Assembly (NCBI GenBank): GCA_905147135.1
Contig: LR990067.1
Coordinates: 7,378,001 to 7,442,000, forward strand
Length of the DNA stretch: 64,000 bases
Source: Blastobasis lacticolella
Taxonomy: Eukaryota; Arthropoda; Insecta; Lepidoptera; Blastobasidae
Direction of reading: 5' to 3'
Every line of letters begins with the position of its first letter. The stretch's first letter is position 1. Shown in pieces: positions 1-11,216 of this stretch. The position numbers and the translations under genes were made by a program. The notes beneath the pieces are model-generated. The model was given only the letters and a program-made list of their open reading frames with translations, had not been told where the DNA came from and searched no databases.

Positions 1-598
1 TTATTCTGCTATTCGAGGCGGGTACAAATACATCAAATTATAAAAAACAAAATAGCTATTCAGTTAATTTACCCGTTTTTGAAAGGCGTACGGAACCAAG
101 CATCGTAGCCCCTTCGCGGTTGTTATAAAATCCACGTCATTAAAATGTGCACTGCACACGGTACTCGCAGATGATGGGTTCCAATTGGTTTCTCTTCTAC
201 AGTTTCGTATAATTAGAATCAAATCGTCTTTACGGTTTTTATTTCTAGGAAACCTATTACACTAATATAACCCGGTTAAAATAAAATCGGGATCAAAAAT
301 AATAAGGGCTCCGCAGAAAGCGGTGTTATATTATTTAATTATAAAATCGGACCACTATGCTTACATCATAGCAGTACGTATGGTAGACCATAATTATAAT
401 CATTCAAGTTCTTTTCAGATACGATAGGTAATAAAAATTCGGAACCTGATCTGAGTCACAAATTTAATAAAGAATTCCCCACTTAATGGGAATTTTCCCG
501 AAAAACAGGTAGCCACATCGTTGTACTTTTGTCAGAAATTTGCACCAAAGTAAATAAAACATAAATAAAAAAAAGTACCACGAATCATAATTACTTAC
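1..598. other. AT-rich non-coding sequence
   Basis: No open frame, repeat head or inverted repeat stands out. If the THAP exon at 599-834 is real, this is the start of the intron that follows its donor, with the rest of that gene lying outside the window to the left. Confidence 0.5.
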
Positions 599-834
599 GC
601 GTGGTAGGTAATTCCTCCTGCCTTGTTACATTTTTTCCAGTAACTTTTACACGATTTCACTACACATGACGGTATTTTAAAATATTTTTCGTCGAGGAAA
701 ATATGTCCGAACGCTACGAAATGGCGGCGCGTTGTAAGACCCGAAGAGTGTATGTCATGTACAACAAAGGAGATTGTCACACCTTGCATGCACCACATAT
801 CTTTAAGGTAACATGGATTCTGTTTTTGTTTCAT
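599..834 (-). CDS. Candidate first exon encoding the start of a THAP zinc finger
   Basis: Read on the minus strand, the last 25 codons give IPSCVVKSCKSYWKK, then CNKAGGITYHA. This fits the start of a THAP domain: Pro near the start, C-x4-C, then a Gly and an HxFP approach. The exon stops after two bases of a codon at a consensus donor (GTAAGT, plus-strand 593-598), so the expected FP and the distal C-x2-H of the finger would lie on later exons beyond the left edge. THAP domains bind DNA through a C2CH zinc site and occur in nuclear regulators and in P-element transposases. The residue before the Pro, usually the initiator Met, is Ile (ATA at 675-673). An in-frame ATG lies 53 codons upstream at 834. 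So this is either a longer N-terminus, a non-AUG start or a decayed copy. Motif call fair; gene status uncertain. Confidence 0.55.
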
Positions 835-906
835 TTCTGTGGGTACGATATTTTAACATAAAAATATGAGTGTAGATAAAGTAGTGTATGCAACTGCATA
901 TAATTA

Positions 907-986
907 GGTATTAAAACACTCGTGTCAAACTATTATCATACTCGGCTACGCCTCGTATGATAAACATACACTCATGTTTTAATACC
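907..986. repeat. Imperfect palindrome (hairpin)
   Basis: The outer arms read GGTATTAAAACACTCGTG and its near complement at 968-986. The inner stem TTATCATA/TATGATAA surrounds a CG-rich loop. It is probably a small inverted-repeat element; no target duplication is evident. Confidence 0.5.
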
Positions 987-1072
987 CCCTTTTATATGAC
1001 AGTTGCATAAACTACTATTAACACTAACCGATGATGGCGGTGCTCTTGTGGTGCGTGGTGAGGCAAAACATG

Positions 1073-1222
1073 GTGAAACCTGCACATTCAGGCGACAGAT
1101 CCAACCTGGTCAGGGTCACGGAGGTCTGATGGCGGTCGCTCCACTGTAAATCCTGGATCATGATCAAGGCGGACCCCAGACCTCATGCGCGAGAGCACAA
1201 CCGGGATATTAACGCCAAGATA
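1073..1222 (+). repeat. SINE S1 fragment (body and tail)
   Basis: This stretch carries the S1 body: the 'GGTCAGGGTCACGGAGGTC' segment, then 'TCAAGGCGGACCCC' and 'CAACCGGGATATTAACGCCA'. The tRNA-like head seen at 63666 is missing, so the copy is 5' truncated. Confidence 0.7.
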
Positions 1223-1718
1223 ACCACCAACAGGATACACATAAACGAATATGAATGAAGGAGAGAAGGAATAGACGAGGGTACCTACACATAATAATAT
1301 GCACTTCCCAAACAGCTAAAAGCTAAAAAATTTAGTAGGCTGGCTAGAAAGAAGCAAAGCATCCATTCCATACTTACAAAAAAAAGTTATGAAACCCCAC
1401 CAAAAAATTTGTTGGCCAAGCCTCGTAAGCTTTCAAAAGAATTTAAGAACTTTGAGAACACATGAGAGCTTTGCTCTTGAGAGCGAATTTTCAAAATCAG
1501 TTTAGTAGCTTTGTTACTTATAAACGTACAACGTTTTTCTCTGGTAGTACATAAATATCGGTTTCTGATAATGAATTTCTAAATGAACATACTTCCACAC
1601 TGGTTGTAGTAAAATTTGTACGTGGTATTTTTTTCTCTGCGTTTCTACTAACCACAAACTAAAGTAAATTTAGATGAAACTAAAATTGTACAATTTAAAA
1701 ATAATAAACACTGCATTA
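1223..1718. other. AT-rich sequence with no recognised feature
   Basis: Nothing supportable was seen on either strand. Short direct repeats of GAGAGC/TTTGAG type near 1455-1485 look like chance. Confidence 0.4.
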
Positions 1719-2105
1719 CAAATACAAATACAAATACTTTATTAGTAACAGAGTTACACGTCAAAGTGGCAAGTTGGTACCTAGGAAGTATCTTTATAAA
1801 AAACACATTACAATTCATTATAATTAACAATGTCGACGCCGTAGACTAAACTAAATTATTCATAACAAAATATAAAAATCTAAAAATTTCAAATTATTAA
1901 AAATCATTCACAATAATTAAATCATACGCAATACAATAATAAAATGTCATAGTTTCAGTTATTAATATCATAATCAGATAAAATTGTCATTTCAATTCAT
2001 TTTACACTATGTGGAGGCAATTTACAATCTACAAATTCGTCAAAGTCATAGAAACAATGTTCAAATAGCCAATGTTTTAATTTGGATTTAAATATGTACG
2101 TAATA
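1719..2105 (-). pseudogene. 3' end of a non-LTR retrotransposon with pol C-terminus
   Basis: On the minus strand a frame ends FKSKLKHWLFEHCFYDFDEF at about 2040-2095 and stops at 1999-1997. This is the basic then aromatic/acidic C-terminus typical of insect non-LTR pol proteins. About 250 bases of AT-rich 3' UTR follow, then a (TTTGTA)n tail at 1719-1737. A related copy lies at 26290-26600. Only the last few dozen codons remain, so it is a 5'-truncated dead copy. Confidence 0.65.
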
Positions 2106-2264
2106 GCAATACATACTAATGAACCTAAATGAGCAACACAAGTTGCTCGTTACTATAAGCTTATGAACAACTTGCCTATCTACAATCAATCTACTACAAT
2201 AGATACATCTCTCGAAGAACACATAATTTGGAACGAATTCTAGTTAGTTCTTTTTAATCATAAC

Positions 2265-2480
2265 CATAATTACAATACAATACAATACAAAACTCTTTAT
2301 TGCACACCAGAGAACACAAGTACAGATACAAAAAATATGGTAGATGGTACAAAGGGTAATTATTTATTCATTTGTGGTACACAGGTTATACAGTTGTTAG
2401 GCACAGTTTAAGTAGAATGGGGCCTCTGCGACCTGCCATCGGCATACAAATTTTAAATACTTTAATGAAATGTTGAATTT
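2265..2480 (-). repeat. 3' tail of a second truncated non-LTR element
   Basis: The sequence begins ACAATACAATACAATACAAA followed by CTCTTTATTGCACACC, a poly(A)-signal complement, as in minus-strand non-LTR 3' ends. No coding remains were found before the plus-strand frame at 2496. Confidence 0.5.
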
Positions 2481-2495
2481 AAATAATGTCTTTAA

Positions 2496-3482
2496 TCAAA
2501 CATTCGGAAAGTGTCGAATGTTTCTCTGCCAGCCTTTTTGTCCTCGGTGAATAGCTCGCAGTCCCTAGTAAATAAGATTTTGTCCAAACTGGGGACGTTT
2601 GAGTCGGCATTCTCCACCGAGGCCAAAAATGCTTGGCAGTTGGCTTGCCCGGAGTCGGACCCTCCGGCTAATCCTTGCTCGCAGCGGCTTTGGGACGAGC
2701 CGCTCTGCAGATTGGTGCGAAACAACCTTTTGAGCGCATCAACCAATTCTGCAGAGCGTGCTCGCCTCCTGGCAGCTGGCGAGTGGGAGTCGGGTCTCTG
2801 GCTACAGGCAATGCCCTCTAAAAACATCGGCACTTTACTCGACCGTGCCACGTTTAGGATTGCCACGGCCCTTCGTCTTGGTGCACCCTGTAGCGCTCCT
2901 CATCAATGCCGTTGTGGTCGTCCTGTAGACCAGCTCGGCCACCACGGCTTGTCTTGCGGCACGAGCGCTGGTCGCTTTCCTCGTCACGCGGAATTAAACG
3001 ATATCATTCGCCGGGCCTTTACCACCGCTGGTGCACCCGCGGTGCTGGAACCGATTGGGTTAGCCCGCGATGACGGTAAGAGGCCCGACGGAATGACACT
3101 CACTCCGTGGAAGCTGGGACGGCCTCTGGTATGGGATGCTACTTGCATCGATACCCTTGCGCCGTCTCATCTTCCAGTGACCGCGTGTCAGGCTGCGACG
3201 GGTGCTGCCGCAGCTGAGAACGCCAAGCGGCGCAAATATGCTAGTCTCAATGGCGATTACATATTTGCGCCATTTGGCGTTGAAACACTTGGGCCGTGGG
3301 GACCAGGCGCACATTCCTTATTTCGGGAGTTGTCTAAGCGCCTGGTCCAAATTACAAATCACCAGAAGGCTGGCCTCTTTTTGGGTCAACGTTTAAGCCT
3401 CGCTATTCAGCGGGGCAACGCGGCCAGTGTTCTGGGGACTTTTCCAAATTCGGGGGACCTGGGTCATGTTTTTTATCTTTAG
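2496..3482 (+). CDS. C-terminal part of a retroelement pol: CCHC finger plus restriction-like endonuclease motif
   Basis: A 329-codon open frame is bounded upstream by a stop at 2493-2495. A GTG at 2511 is the first plausible in-frame start codon and is probably not a real one, because the frame looks 5' truncated. Counting from 2511, a Cys/His cluster (C127, C133, C135, H144, H145, C149) precedes RPDG at 191-194. A second Asp follows at 209 in VWDATCIDT, giving RPD-x15-D. R2-like non-LTR elements have a CCHC finger followed by a K/RPD-x12-14-D nuclease core that nicks the target, so a related role is inferred. Conserved-looking blocks are GHHGLSC, PRHAELNDIIRRA and QRLSLAIQRGNAASVLGT. The reverse transcriptase itself is absent. 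GC content is far above the flanks, and there is no internal stop or frameshift, which suggests a recent insertion or retained function. Confidence 0.65.
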   Translation, partial: SNIRKVSNVSLPAFLSSVNSSQSLVNKILSKLGTFESAFSTEAKNAWQLACPESDPPANPCSQRLWDEPLCRLVRNNLLSASTNSAERARLLAAGEWESGLWLQAMPSKNIGTLLDRATFRIATALRLGAPCSAPHQCRCGRPVDQLGHHGLSCGTSAGRFPRHAELNDIIRRAFTTAGAPAVLEPIGLARDDGKRPDGMTLTPWKLGRPLVWDATCIDTLAPSHLPVTACQAATGAAAAENAKRRKYASLNGDYIFAPFGVETLGPWGPGAHSLFRELSKRLVQITNHQKAGLFLGQRLSLAIQRGNAASVLGTFPNSGDLGHVFYL

Positions 3483-3924
3483 TTTAGATAGAATTAAGGT
3501 TGGTGTTAGAGTAAGATTTTATTTTTAATCAAATAGATAATTTTTTACATATATTTTAAAATTATTAATTCTAAGTATTATAAAAAAGTCATTATAAAAC
3601 TTCATTTTTACCTATTCAATTATTTATATCTATTATTATTCCACCAAGTCTTAGACGAAGCCACAAACACATTCAATCGACGAGCATAGGCATTTTAAAT
3701 GAAAACTGTCATTCAAGAACGGTTATGCATTCCAAATACCAAAACGATAAATCTTCCCCAACTTCGCTAGTGGAAACTTGCTTCTCTCCGCTTCTTACAA
3801 TTTGCTTCTGCTTGCTTCTGGCCGCTTTCGTTGAATCAGCATCCGTTCATAAAGAGAGCAACTCCATGACAGTGTTCATTAGCAATACTGTCGACGGATA
3901 GCTCTCTTCATTAACAGATTATAC
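3483..3924. other. AT-rich sequence downstream of the endonuclease-like frame
   Basis: It may hold that element's 3' UTR. No poly(A) tail or target duplication could be assigned. Confidence 0.35.
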
Positions 3925-4019
3925 GATGCTTCGAGTTGTTATTTGCTTCTGGCTTGATGCTTCGCAGTTGTTCTTTGCTTCTGGCTTCATGCTTCGCAGT
4001 TGCTGGTTGCTTCTTGTTG
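3925..4019 (+). repeat. Short tandem repeat, about 32-bp period, three units
   Basis: Units start GATGCTTCGAGTTGTT, GATGCTTCGCAGTTGTTC and CATGCTTCGCAGTTGCTGG, each followed by TTTGCTTCTGGCTT or a variant. TTGCTTCTG also recurs loosely upstream from about 3779, suggesting an older, wider array. Confidence 0.7.
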
Positions 4020-4084
4020 TAAGCTGGTGTTACAATTTGTTTACTTAATTTATAGATAACTTAACTACGAGCTGTTCGGATCTC

Positions 4085-4235
4085 TGTAAACAATCAACTT
4101 TCCCGCGGGAACCTATTGTATTCCCGGGATAAAAAGTAGCCTATGTATTCAGTGATAATGTAGCATTCAATAAGTGCAATAATTTTTAAAATCGGTCCAG
4201 TACTTTTTAAGTTTATTCATTACAAAAGTCAAAAA
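4085..4235 (+). repeat. Interspersed repeat, CCCGCGGGAACC...CGGTCCAGTA type (family G-like)
   Basis: It contains CCCGCGGGAACCTATTGTATT, then CCCGGGATAAAAAGTAGCCTATG, then AAAATCGGTCCAGTA and TTTATTCATTACAA. This layout recurs in the repeat at 43385-43578. Class unresolved. Confidence 0.55.
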
Positions 4236-5250
4236 ATGCAATATTATTTTCCTTTACAAATATTAAGTACAGAGTACAGAGTACATTCATGCAATATTTT
4301 ATTATTGATTAATAACTACCCTACTGACTGATAACTGTAAACAAAATTAATATTTGTATTGGTAGTAAGTAGTAGCGAATATCTACACGAAATCAGAATA
4401 AAATTTCCCAAGTTGGATTTAATCATATTAAATTAATAACTTAATTTTACTTAATAAACCTCGATTCGCCAACTGTATTAGGAGATACCTAACTGCTGAA
4501 TTTCGACCAAGACCATGGTCCAAAGACCAAACTTGATGTTGACCAAGGTCTAGAAGGTCAAGGAGCAGGGAACCCTGGGGGAGACGGGACTGAACAGTCT
4601 CGGGAGCCGATTGTCACTCCGTAAGGGTATAATTGTTATAATTAACTTTACATACTCTAAAGTAAACAACTTAACTTTAACAAAGTATCACTTTTGAGTA
4701 ATTAATTAACTTTTTATGTAGGGAATTAAATTGTACTCTTAATTAGATACTTATATTATGACATAATGTAAATAATTCATGCTCTCTCCACTTGTTTGCA
4801 ATGCCCTAACATGGTGAAACATGTAAGTACTAGATAATATTGTGATATATTTTGAAAACTGTGATACGCAATAAATGACATGAAATAAAATAACTACAAT
4901 TCTTCTTCAATTTCTTTGCAAAAAGCCGAAGGAAAATATCAGAAAAACCGCTAAACAAATTAAGAAAAAGAACGACCAAAGAGTTGCTCACCAAAAGAGA
5001 CCGCAATCCACGTAACGGCACCCATCTCCTTAGAGAGACTAGTCCTAAACTACATACAAAAAGCAGTGTTGTCATCGCACATTCGTCCCAAGTCTCCAAT
5101 TTTAGTCATGGTGTGAATTGTTAAGGCACGCGCAGTTTGACGAAAACGTAGGAGGAATGTCACCAGCTACCGTTCTTGATACACAGTGACGTGGCAATAT
5201 ATGGAGTGTAGTCTAAACCCAATGGTGAAATGTAAATATAGGTACCTACC
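4236..5250. other. AT-rich sequence; one unassigned open frame
   Basis: A plus-strand frame without a stop runs from 4894 to a TAA at 5121-5123. It reads as a basic stretch (KSRRKISEKPLNKLRKRTTK and on) but has no ATG, no clean acceptor and no recognised domain. The remainder shows nothing. Confidence 0.3.
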
Positions 5251-5600
5251 TTTTTTTTAATTTATACAGCAGACAAATAGGCAAGCGGGCCACCTGATGG
5301 AAAGAGGTCACCGCCGCCTTTGGACATCAGCAATATCAGGGGCGCTATCAATGCATTGCCCGACTCAAAAAAGACCTCTAATATACCTCCTGAACGATCC
5401 CATGTCATGGTCCAAGGAAAACACTGTAGCTGGGAGTTCGTTCCACATCCGTATCGTATGGGCGAGTAACGTTATTTCGAACCTTCTCATAAGCTAAAGA
5501 GTCCACGTAATGGGGATGAGTACCCAGCCAGCGGCTGGTGATACGATGGCGGAAAACGTTACAGAACACTCCCTATTGTACAGCTGGTAGAACACACAAA
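5251..5600 (+). repeat. Repeat family D, long copy
   Basis: The diagnostic core is CAAGCGGGCCACCTGATGG, then GGTCACCGCC, then AGCAATATCAGGGGC and CAATGCATTGCC. This copy extends through CCCATGTCATGGTCCAAGG to about 5600. Family C shares the same core order in diverged form, so C and D look like branches of one family. Confidence 0.65.
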
Positions 5601-8387
5601 GGTAGTCAAATTCCCTTGCCTACAGATCAACCAACTTATCTGTGAACTGATCGTGGAACCCCACCGAACTTTATATTACACATCCTGTACACAGTACCTA
5701 TAATATGACATATTTGTTCGTCGTGTCGCTTTGAAATCATTTCAAGGAGCCGCCTTGTAGACTATTTGGATTTCGGGTGATATCTGACTGTCAATTTAAT
5801 TTAGATTAACTAGCTGGCCTCCATGACTCCTCCTCCTATAAACCTTCCCCTTGAATCACTCTATCTACTGCTCTTAATCCCATTAAAATCCGTTGAGTAT
5901 TTTAAAAGATAGATACAGAGGGACAGACGGCGGGAAGCGACTTTGTTTTATGTATAGAAGAGTTAACCCTTGTTCCTTGGAAGATAACCATGGCAAGATA
6001 ACAGGATATCTGTGAATTTATTTTCCCTCCAGTATAACCAGTTGTCTCTAAGGATTTAAATTTACACACAGGTAACTGTTTTATTTTACTAGTTATCTCT
6101 GAGGATTTTATTTTCCTCACGGTACCTACAGTAGCATTTTTATAGAGCTACTTAATTGATTGTATGAAGATAGTGCGATATAGTGAATCATTAATATTGA
6201 TTATCATGAATTTGTTGCGTTTGAGGAAAACATGAGCGAAAACTGCATTCGTAAGAGCCACAATTGCACTGTGCCAACATTAATAGTTTGCAATTTCGAC
6301 AAACTTTGGAAATTATGCCAACGCGTAACACTACGAAAATTATGCAAATGCATAATTCTCACTTACACTAGAAAAGTAATCGATATAAGATTTTGCATGT
6401 TGTAAAAAATTCCCTTTTTCTCACAATATTTTAAATTTGACGTAATATGTATGCACAGGGATGTAATATCTAATTTTGATTTAGCTTACTAAACTAAGAC
6501 GTTCTCGCAAATTCGCATACTTACTGTAAAAACTAGATCTCTTTTTACACGTTTTTTTTAAATTTCACGTATATATTTCGTGTAATATGCTTAGGGATAT
6601 AATTCCTAATTTTGATACCTATAGCTTACTAATCTCGTCGTTTAAAACGTTCTCGCAAAACATACTGTAAAAAATAGGACCCCTCCAACTGTTGCGTACG
6701 CTAAGTCTAAACGGAATTCGGTCTAAAATGTTTAGAACTCGTTCACGGGAAAAATAAAGTTAAATGGACATTAGCGTAGATATCGTAAATACCTACATGG
6801 ATGTGTTTAATGTGTATCAGTGACTATTTACAAAAAAAAACAAGCACAAAGGAAAAACATTAGAAAACATAACATTAGAAAAAGATAAAACCTACTATAA
6901 TCCCTATTCAAAGAGCCATCCGGGCCGGTATCGTGATACTCTGTTTAGTAAGTAACTTGTTTTGTTTAGACAACTCAATGCCTTAGGAGCTTTGCGTATT
7001 TTTAAATTAAAATGGTAGCAATTACACGTAGTAAACAGTTTTGCAATAAAACTCGCATCATATTATTAATAAATCAGTGCTAAATAATACGCAGTGTTTG
7101 TCTGTTGCATATGACAATAGATGATAAATAAAGAATATTTATTGCTTCACCATATCTCAGAAATTATTGAACGTATAGAAACAAATCACATCAACAGCCC
7201 ATATAGTGCGCTGCTGGATTTGGGCCTCCTCCACAGCAGTAGAGGATTTTGTCAAGACTTCACGATTGGCACAGAAGAACTATGAAGATCACAGTGTTGA
7301 AAATGTTCGGAAAACGCTTCTGTCCTTTTTCAGGTCTACAGAGGTTCTAGCTAGTTAGACATTATCCCTTCGTACGAAATCCCTAAGTCAAAGTGATATG
7401 TGCAATTATACTCTACGAGAAATGTACGAAACCATTTTTGAATCACTTGCACCGAGTCGAACGAAATTCCATTCTTATTTTTGGCATGAAAATTTCAATA
7501 TTTTTATGCATGGCATGACGCTGATTTTCCCTTATTTTGAACTGTGTGTTATCGGTGTTGGAAATCAAAATTGAAAACCGTTCGACCCGACACGCGCGGT
7601 TAAAAATAGAAACCCAGATACCGATGTTTGCTTATTTATTTGTCGTTCAATAACATCGAAAAATGATTTGTAAGATATTCAAACATAGAAGAACACCTTC
7701 AAAATACAGGCAGGCAAAGTATGCAATCTCTTTGCTGTAGAAGTGTAGGACTCTATCGTCAATGACAGGTAATAAAATATACATTTTAAACGCTGCACCG
7801 TTGCTAAGTCATGGTTATGACGGTGACCGTTGGGGTCCCAGCACCCATAGAACCATAGAAATCAATGGGCACCCGTTAGAAGCAATAATACTAAATGACT
7901 GCTGTTATGTTGGATAATGTTCTGTTAATGGTAATGTTAGATACGCCGGCTAACAGATCTTCAGTTATGTGTTAATATTACGTTTGTTATAATTAATAAT
8001 TTATCGGAAATCGTAATCAATTTAATATAACCTAACCGACAGAAAATGTCGGATAACGTATTACTATACGTAGAACATATTTAACTAAATATGTTCTAAA
8101 CTACTGAATTTATATTAATGAAACAAAGCTAACTTATTAGGAACTGTACTGAAGAAACGACGACTGGCGCCTCCCATTATCGTTTTCGCGCTCAATCGCT
8201 TTATCTTTTTCTATTAGAAAGAACACTTTACAAATAACATAACATATAGAACGTCCTCCCCAAACTGTCTATACTAATATTTAAAAGAGAAAATTGTTTG
8301 TCGTTTAGTTCGTATATTTGTAATAAACTCGAAAACTACACCCCCGATTTTAAAACTTCTTCAACATATACTAAATTATCAGCGAGT
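5601..8387. other. Long AT-rich stretch with no gene seen
   Basis: The segment 5830-5960 is an inverted family G fragment (CTTGAATCACTCTATCTA, then CCGTTGAGTATTTTAAAAGAT). Around 6480-6680 a short passage (TTAGCTTACTAA, then GTTCTCGCAAA) is duplicated. Otherwise no open frame, splice-bounded exon or repeat head could be supported. Confidence 0.4.
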
Positions 8388-8445
8388 AGGATTCCTAGGG
8401 ATCTCTAATTATTTTGAATAATTGGAGATAGTTCCTAGGAATCCT
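8388..8445. repeat. Hairpin with about 27-bp imperfect arms
   Basis: AGGATTCCTAGG, then TCTC-AATTATT, pairs with AATAATT, then GAGAT, then CCTAGGAATCCT across a four-base loop. A weaker GCGAG/CTCG extension flanks it. No target duplication was seen. Confidence 0.55.
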
Positions 8446-9084
8446 TAGCTCGAGCGTTATGTCAGAACGACAGAATTATTTTTTTGTTGTGTTTGTCAGA
8501 ACAAGGTTTGTATAAAAGAAAGAAAAGGGTAGATAGGATATAATAATAATTATTTTACAGATTATTTTAATACAAATATTATTTTGTAATAGTAGTAACA
8601 AAATGTATAATGTACCCTACTGATAATGACCTGCAACAAATGTTACTACTATAGTATCTGTATCTGTCCATAAAATTGCAACCACACGAATGAAGTCTAG
8701 TAAACTACTAGTTCATAAGACTGACAGTTGCAGCCGCTCAGTATTATTGTTCGCGCCGACTCCAATGCAGTGGTCACGCATATATAGAGCCATTGGCAGC
8801 TCTACTACCAATAATCAACAGTTACGTTTGTCCTCTTAGGTTACCACATACCTACACAGCGTAAGCCATCTTTTGTCAGTCAAATGTGCACTCGCCAGGC
8901 GTCCTTCTTACAAATTGTTCCAACTACGGTCATTTACATTTCTATTACAATGTATTGTTCGACAAATTAGCTATTTTGTTGTTTTTTTTTCGTAAAACAA
9001 AGATGTCTGCTCTGCCCGCTGTGATGTAAGGAGGTTGGCCTATTTTGGTGGTTTCTGTGTGTTAATACAGGTCGCATCGTTTCG
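8446..9084. other. AT-rich sequence with no recognised feature
   Basis: Nothing supportable on either strand. Confidence 0.4.
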
Positions 9085-9250
9085 AATTGGTATTTTATTT
9101 ATTTTATTTTATTTACTTAAGGAAAACCAACAGCAATGATTACAATATGAAATAATAATGAGCCAATTACAGGTTTCCACCGATAGAACATATGGTATAG
9201 TGATATAGTATGGTCACCCGTGAACATTCAAATTCAAATGTAAACCGGCA
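9085..9250 (-). repeat. Non-LTR 3' tail, (TAAAA)n type
   Basis: The plus strand shows ATTTTATTTATTTTATTTTA followed by CTTAAGGAAAACCAACAG. That is the complement of an insect non-LTR 3' end with an AAATAAA-type tail. No coding remains were recognised. Confidence 0.45.
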
Positions 9251-9479
9251 ACGCCAACGGTCTTAAAATTGGTATATGGTTTGATCAGGGGGCTTATTAA
9301 TATTATGTTTATATTTCGTTTGACTGATTCTACTTTTGACATCATATTTGACCGTTTATCTATGCATTTGCCTGATTCTTTATTTGCCCGATTCTATATT
9401 TTCTGCGTTTCATCACGAATATTTCTCTCACCGTTAAAGCGTCGGTTAGCATTCAAAACATTAGTTGTAGCATTAGTAG

Positions 9480-9595
9480 TATGTACACACATAACTCAGA
9501 AAAGAGTCATTGGTACATAGCCGCAGCGGGAGTCGAAGCATGAACCTCTCGCTTACGAGTCGGATACCCTAACCACTCGGCCACCGAGGCTGCGA
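9480..9595 (-). repeat. SINE S1 head, minus strand
   Basis: It is complementary to the tRNA-like head of S1: CTCGGCCACCGAGG (A box) at about 9576-9590 and CGGGAGTCGAAGC (B box) near 9527, followed by the AAGAGTCATTGGTACAT body start. Confidence 0.7.
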
Positions 9596-9703
9596 TGTTT
9601 CTCGTAATAATACAAAGAAATTTATAATATTCAATCTGCTAAACATTAAGTTTTCTCAACTGCTTATTAGTAAAGGTGGAAAAGAACTCTGCCTTGACTG
9701 ATT

Positions 9704-9850
9704 TTTTTTATACCACTAAGGTGGCAAACAAGCTTGCGGCCTGCCTGATGGTAAGCAGTCACCGCAGCCTATGGCCGTTTGCAATACCAGGGGCATCACC
9801 CACGCGTTGCCGACCCCGTAAAAACCTTTTAACCCCTTTCTTGAAGAACT
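9704..9850 (+). repeat. Repeat family C
   Basis: TACCACTAAGGTGGCAAACA, then GCCTGCCTGATGGTAAGCAG, then CACGCGTTGCCGACCCC and CCCCTTTCTTGAAGAACT. Other copies lie at 33872, 52332 and, as a fragment, 20084. Confidence 0.75.
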
Positions 9851-11216
9851 GATGTATCGATATCAGCTTAAACCACTGCTCTGGTCAGATTTTAAAATGT
9901 TTTTCCTAATGAAAGCCATGTATTTATCCTATCACCATACGTGATGTTAAGCACAAATATGGTCTACGATTAAACATACCTGAATATTAGAAAAGGGGTC
10001 CTGTACTTACAGCAACAGAAAAATTTATGAATCGTCCGACAGATGGTCGATTTTCTAAAAGATAACTACATACATGTGCGCAAGGCTGAAATTTTGACAG
10101 ATTGTGGCGAGGTTGCCGTAGCAACGTGCATTTTTCAATTTGAAATATTGTTATCACCCGACAGAACACAAGAAAATTTTGAAAGAGATATTTAATATCC
10201 TACTCAATAAAGAAATTTAAAATTTTGAATATTTGAATTTAGAGAATCGCACGTCTCTACCAGTCTGCCAACTCAACTGTAACTGTCAAATTTTCCCGCG
10301 CAAACTATTTTTTTCTAAACCGTAATGGCGGGTATTCACACAGCGCGCTCGGTCCCAAAAAGTCTATTCCTCGTGCAGGCTCGGTCGACGGCAACCAATT
10401 ATCGTGGGACCACTAAACAGCGAACGCAAGCACGGACTAATTTGATTCTCAGGCCGCGCTCAAGGATGCTGTACCGTTATTTTGTGTTCCAACTTCAAAA
10501 ACTGTTGTTGCATTGCGAAAGGTTATGTAGAGCCTGGCCAGGGGTCTAAACAGGCCACACTAGCGTTTTCTGGTTCATATTTAATTGTCACAAACTCATC
10601 TGCAGTTTCGCTGTTGATGACATTGATTTGACAATTTAAAATGACGTTAGTTACCATTTTGGTCACTGGATCAGCACTGGCACTTGATTATGGCACTCTA
10701 ATATTATGAACCATAATATGAAACGACTTTTTAGACCCCTAGAAGTACTGACTTTGAAAATTCTAGTACTTATTATAGGAAAATGATAAGGTCCCGCGTG
10801 ATAAATGAATGTTTACGGGGGTGCGAATTGCGCGCGGGTGAAATCCACGGGGGACTACTAGTGGATTATAAATTTATGGATCTGGAATGTGGGTAAAGTA
10901 AATATACTGTTTATTTGATCGAAAACAAAAAATCCTATTCCAAACGCCAGTTTCATACCTAACTAATTTACATGAGAAACAATACTAAAAAAGTTAAGTG
11001 CCGCGCTACCGAAGCTGTTATCAGCCAGTAAGTAATATTAGGTAATACTCCGTCCTAGTACAATAACAGGTACGTTATTTATCAGCTACCACAAGGTCCC
11101 GTGCTACGCGGCATGTCACGACAGCCGTGAATTGAATTAGTTGACGATATTGTCAGCTCGTCACTAAATGCTAAATAGTCGGGTCTTACGTAAGACTGAT
11201 TTGTACTAGTTTAGAC
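9851..11216. other. Mixed sequence with no firm gene
   Basis: A 74-codon plus frame (10325-10549) follows a GTAATGGCGGG context and a TTTCCCGCGC stretch, but it has no recognised domain or splice signal. The decamer GGGGTCTAAA at about 10544 and its complement near 10728 could be termini of a small element; evidence is thin. Confidence 0.3.

Noticed and set aside
3060..3314. Minus-strand and alternative-frame open frames inside the endonuclease-like fragment
   Set aside because: Shadows of the GC-rich plus-strand frame, which alone carries the CCHC and RPD-x15-D motifs.
4894..5123. 77-codon basic plus-strand frame as a host exon
   Set aside because: No credible acceptor, no ATG and no recognised family; kept only as a note in the interval entry.
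10543..10738. Small hAT-like element with GGGGTCTAAA ends
   Set aside because: The inverted match is only about 11 bases and no 8-bp duplication flanks it.
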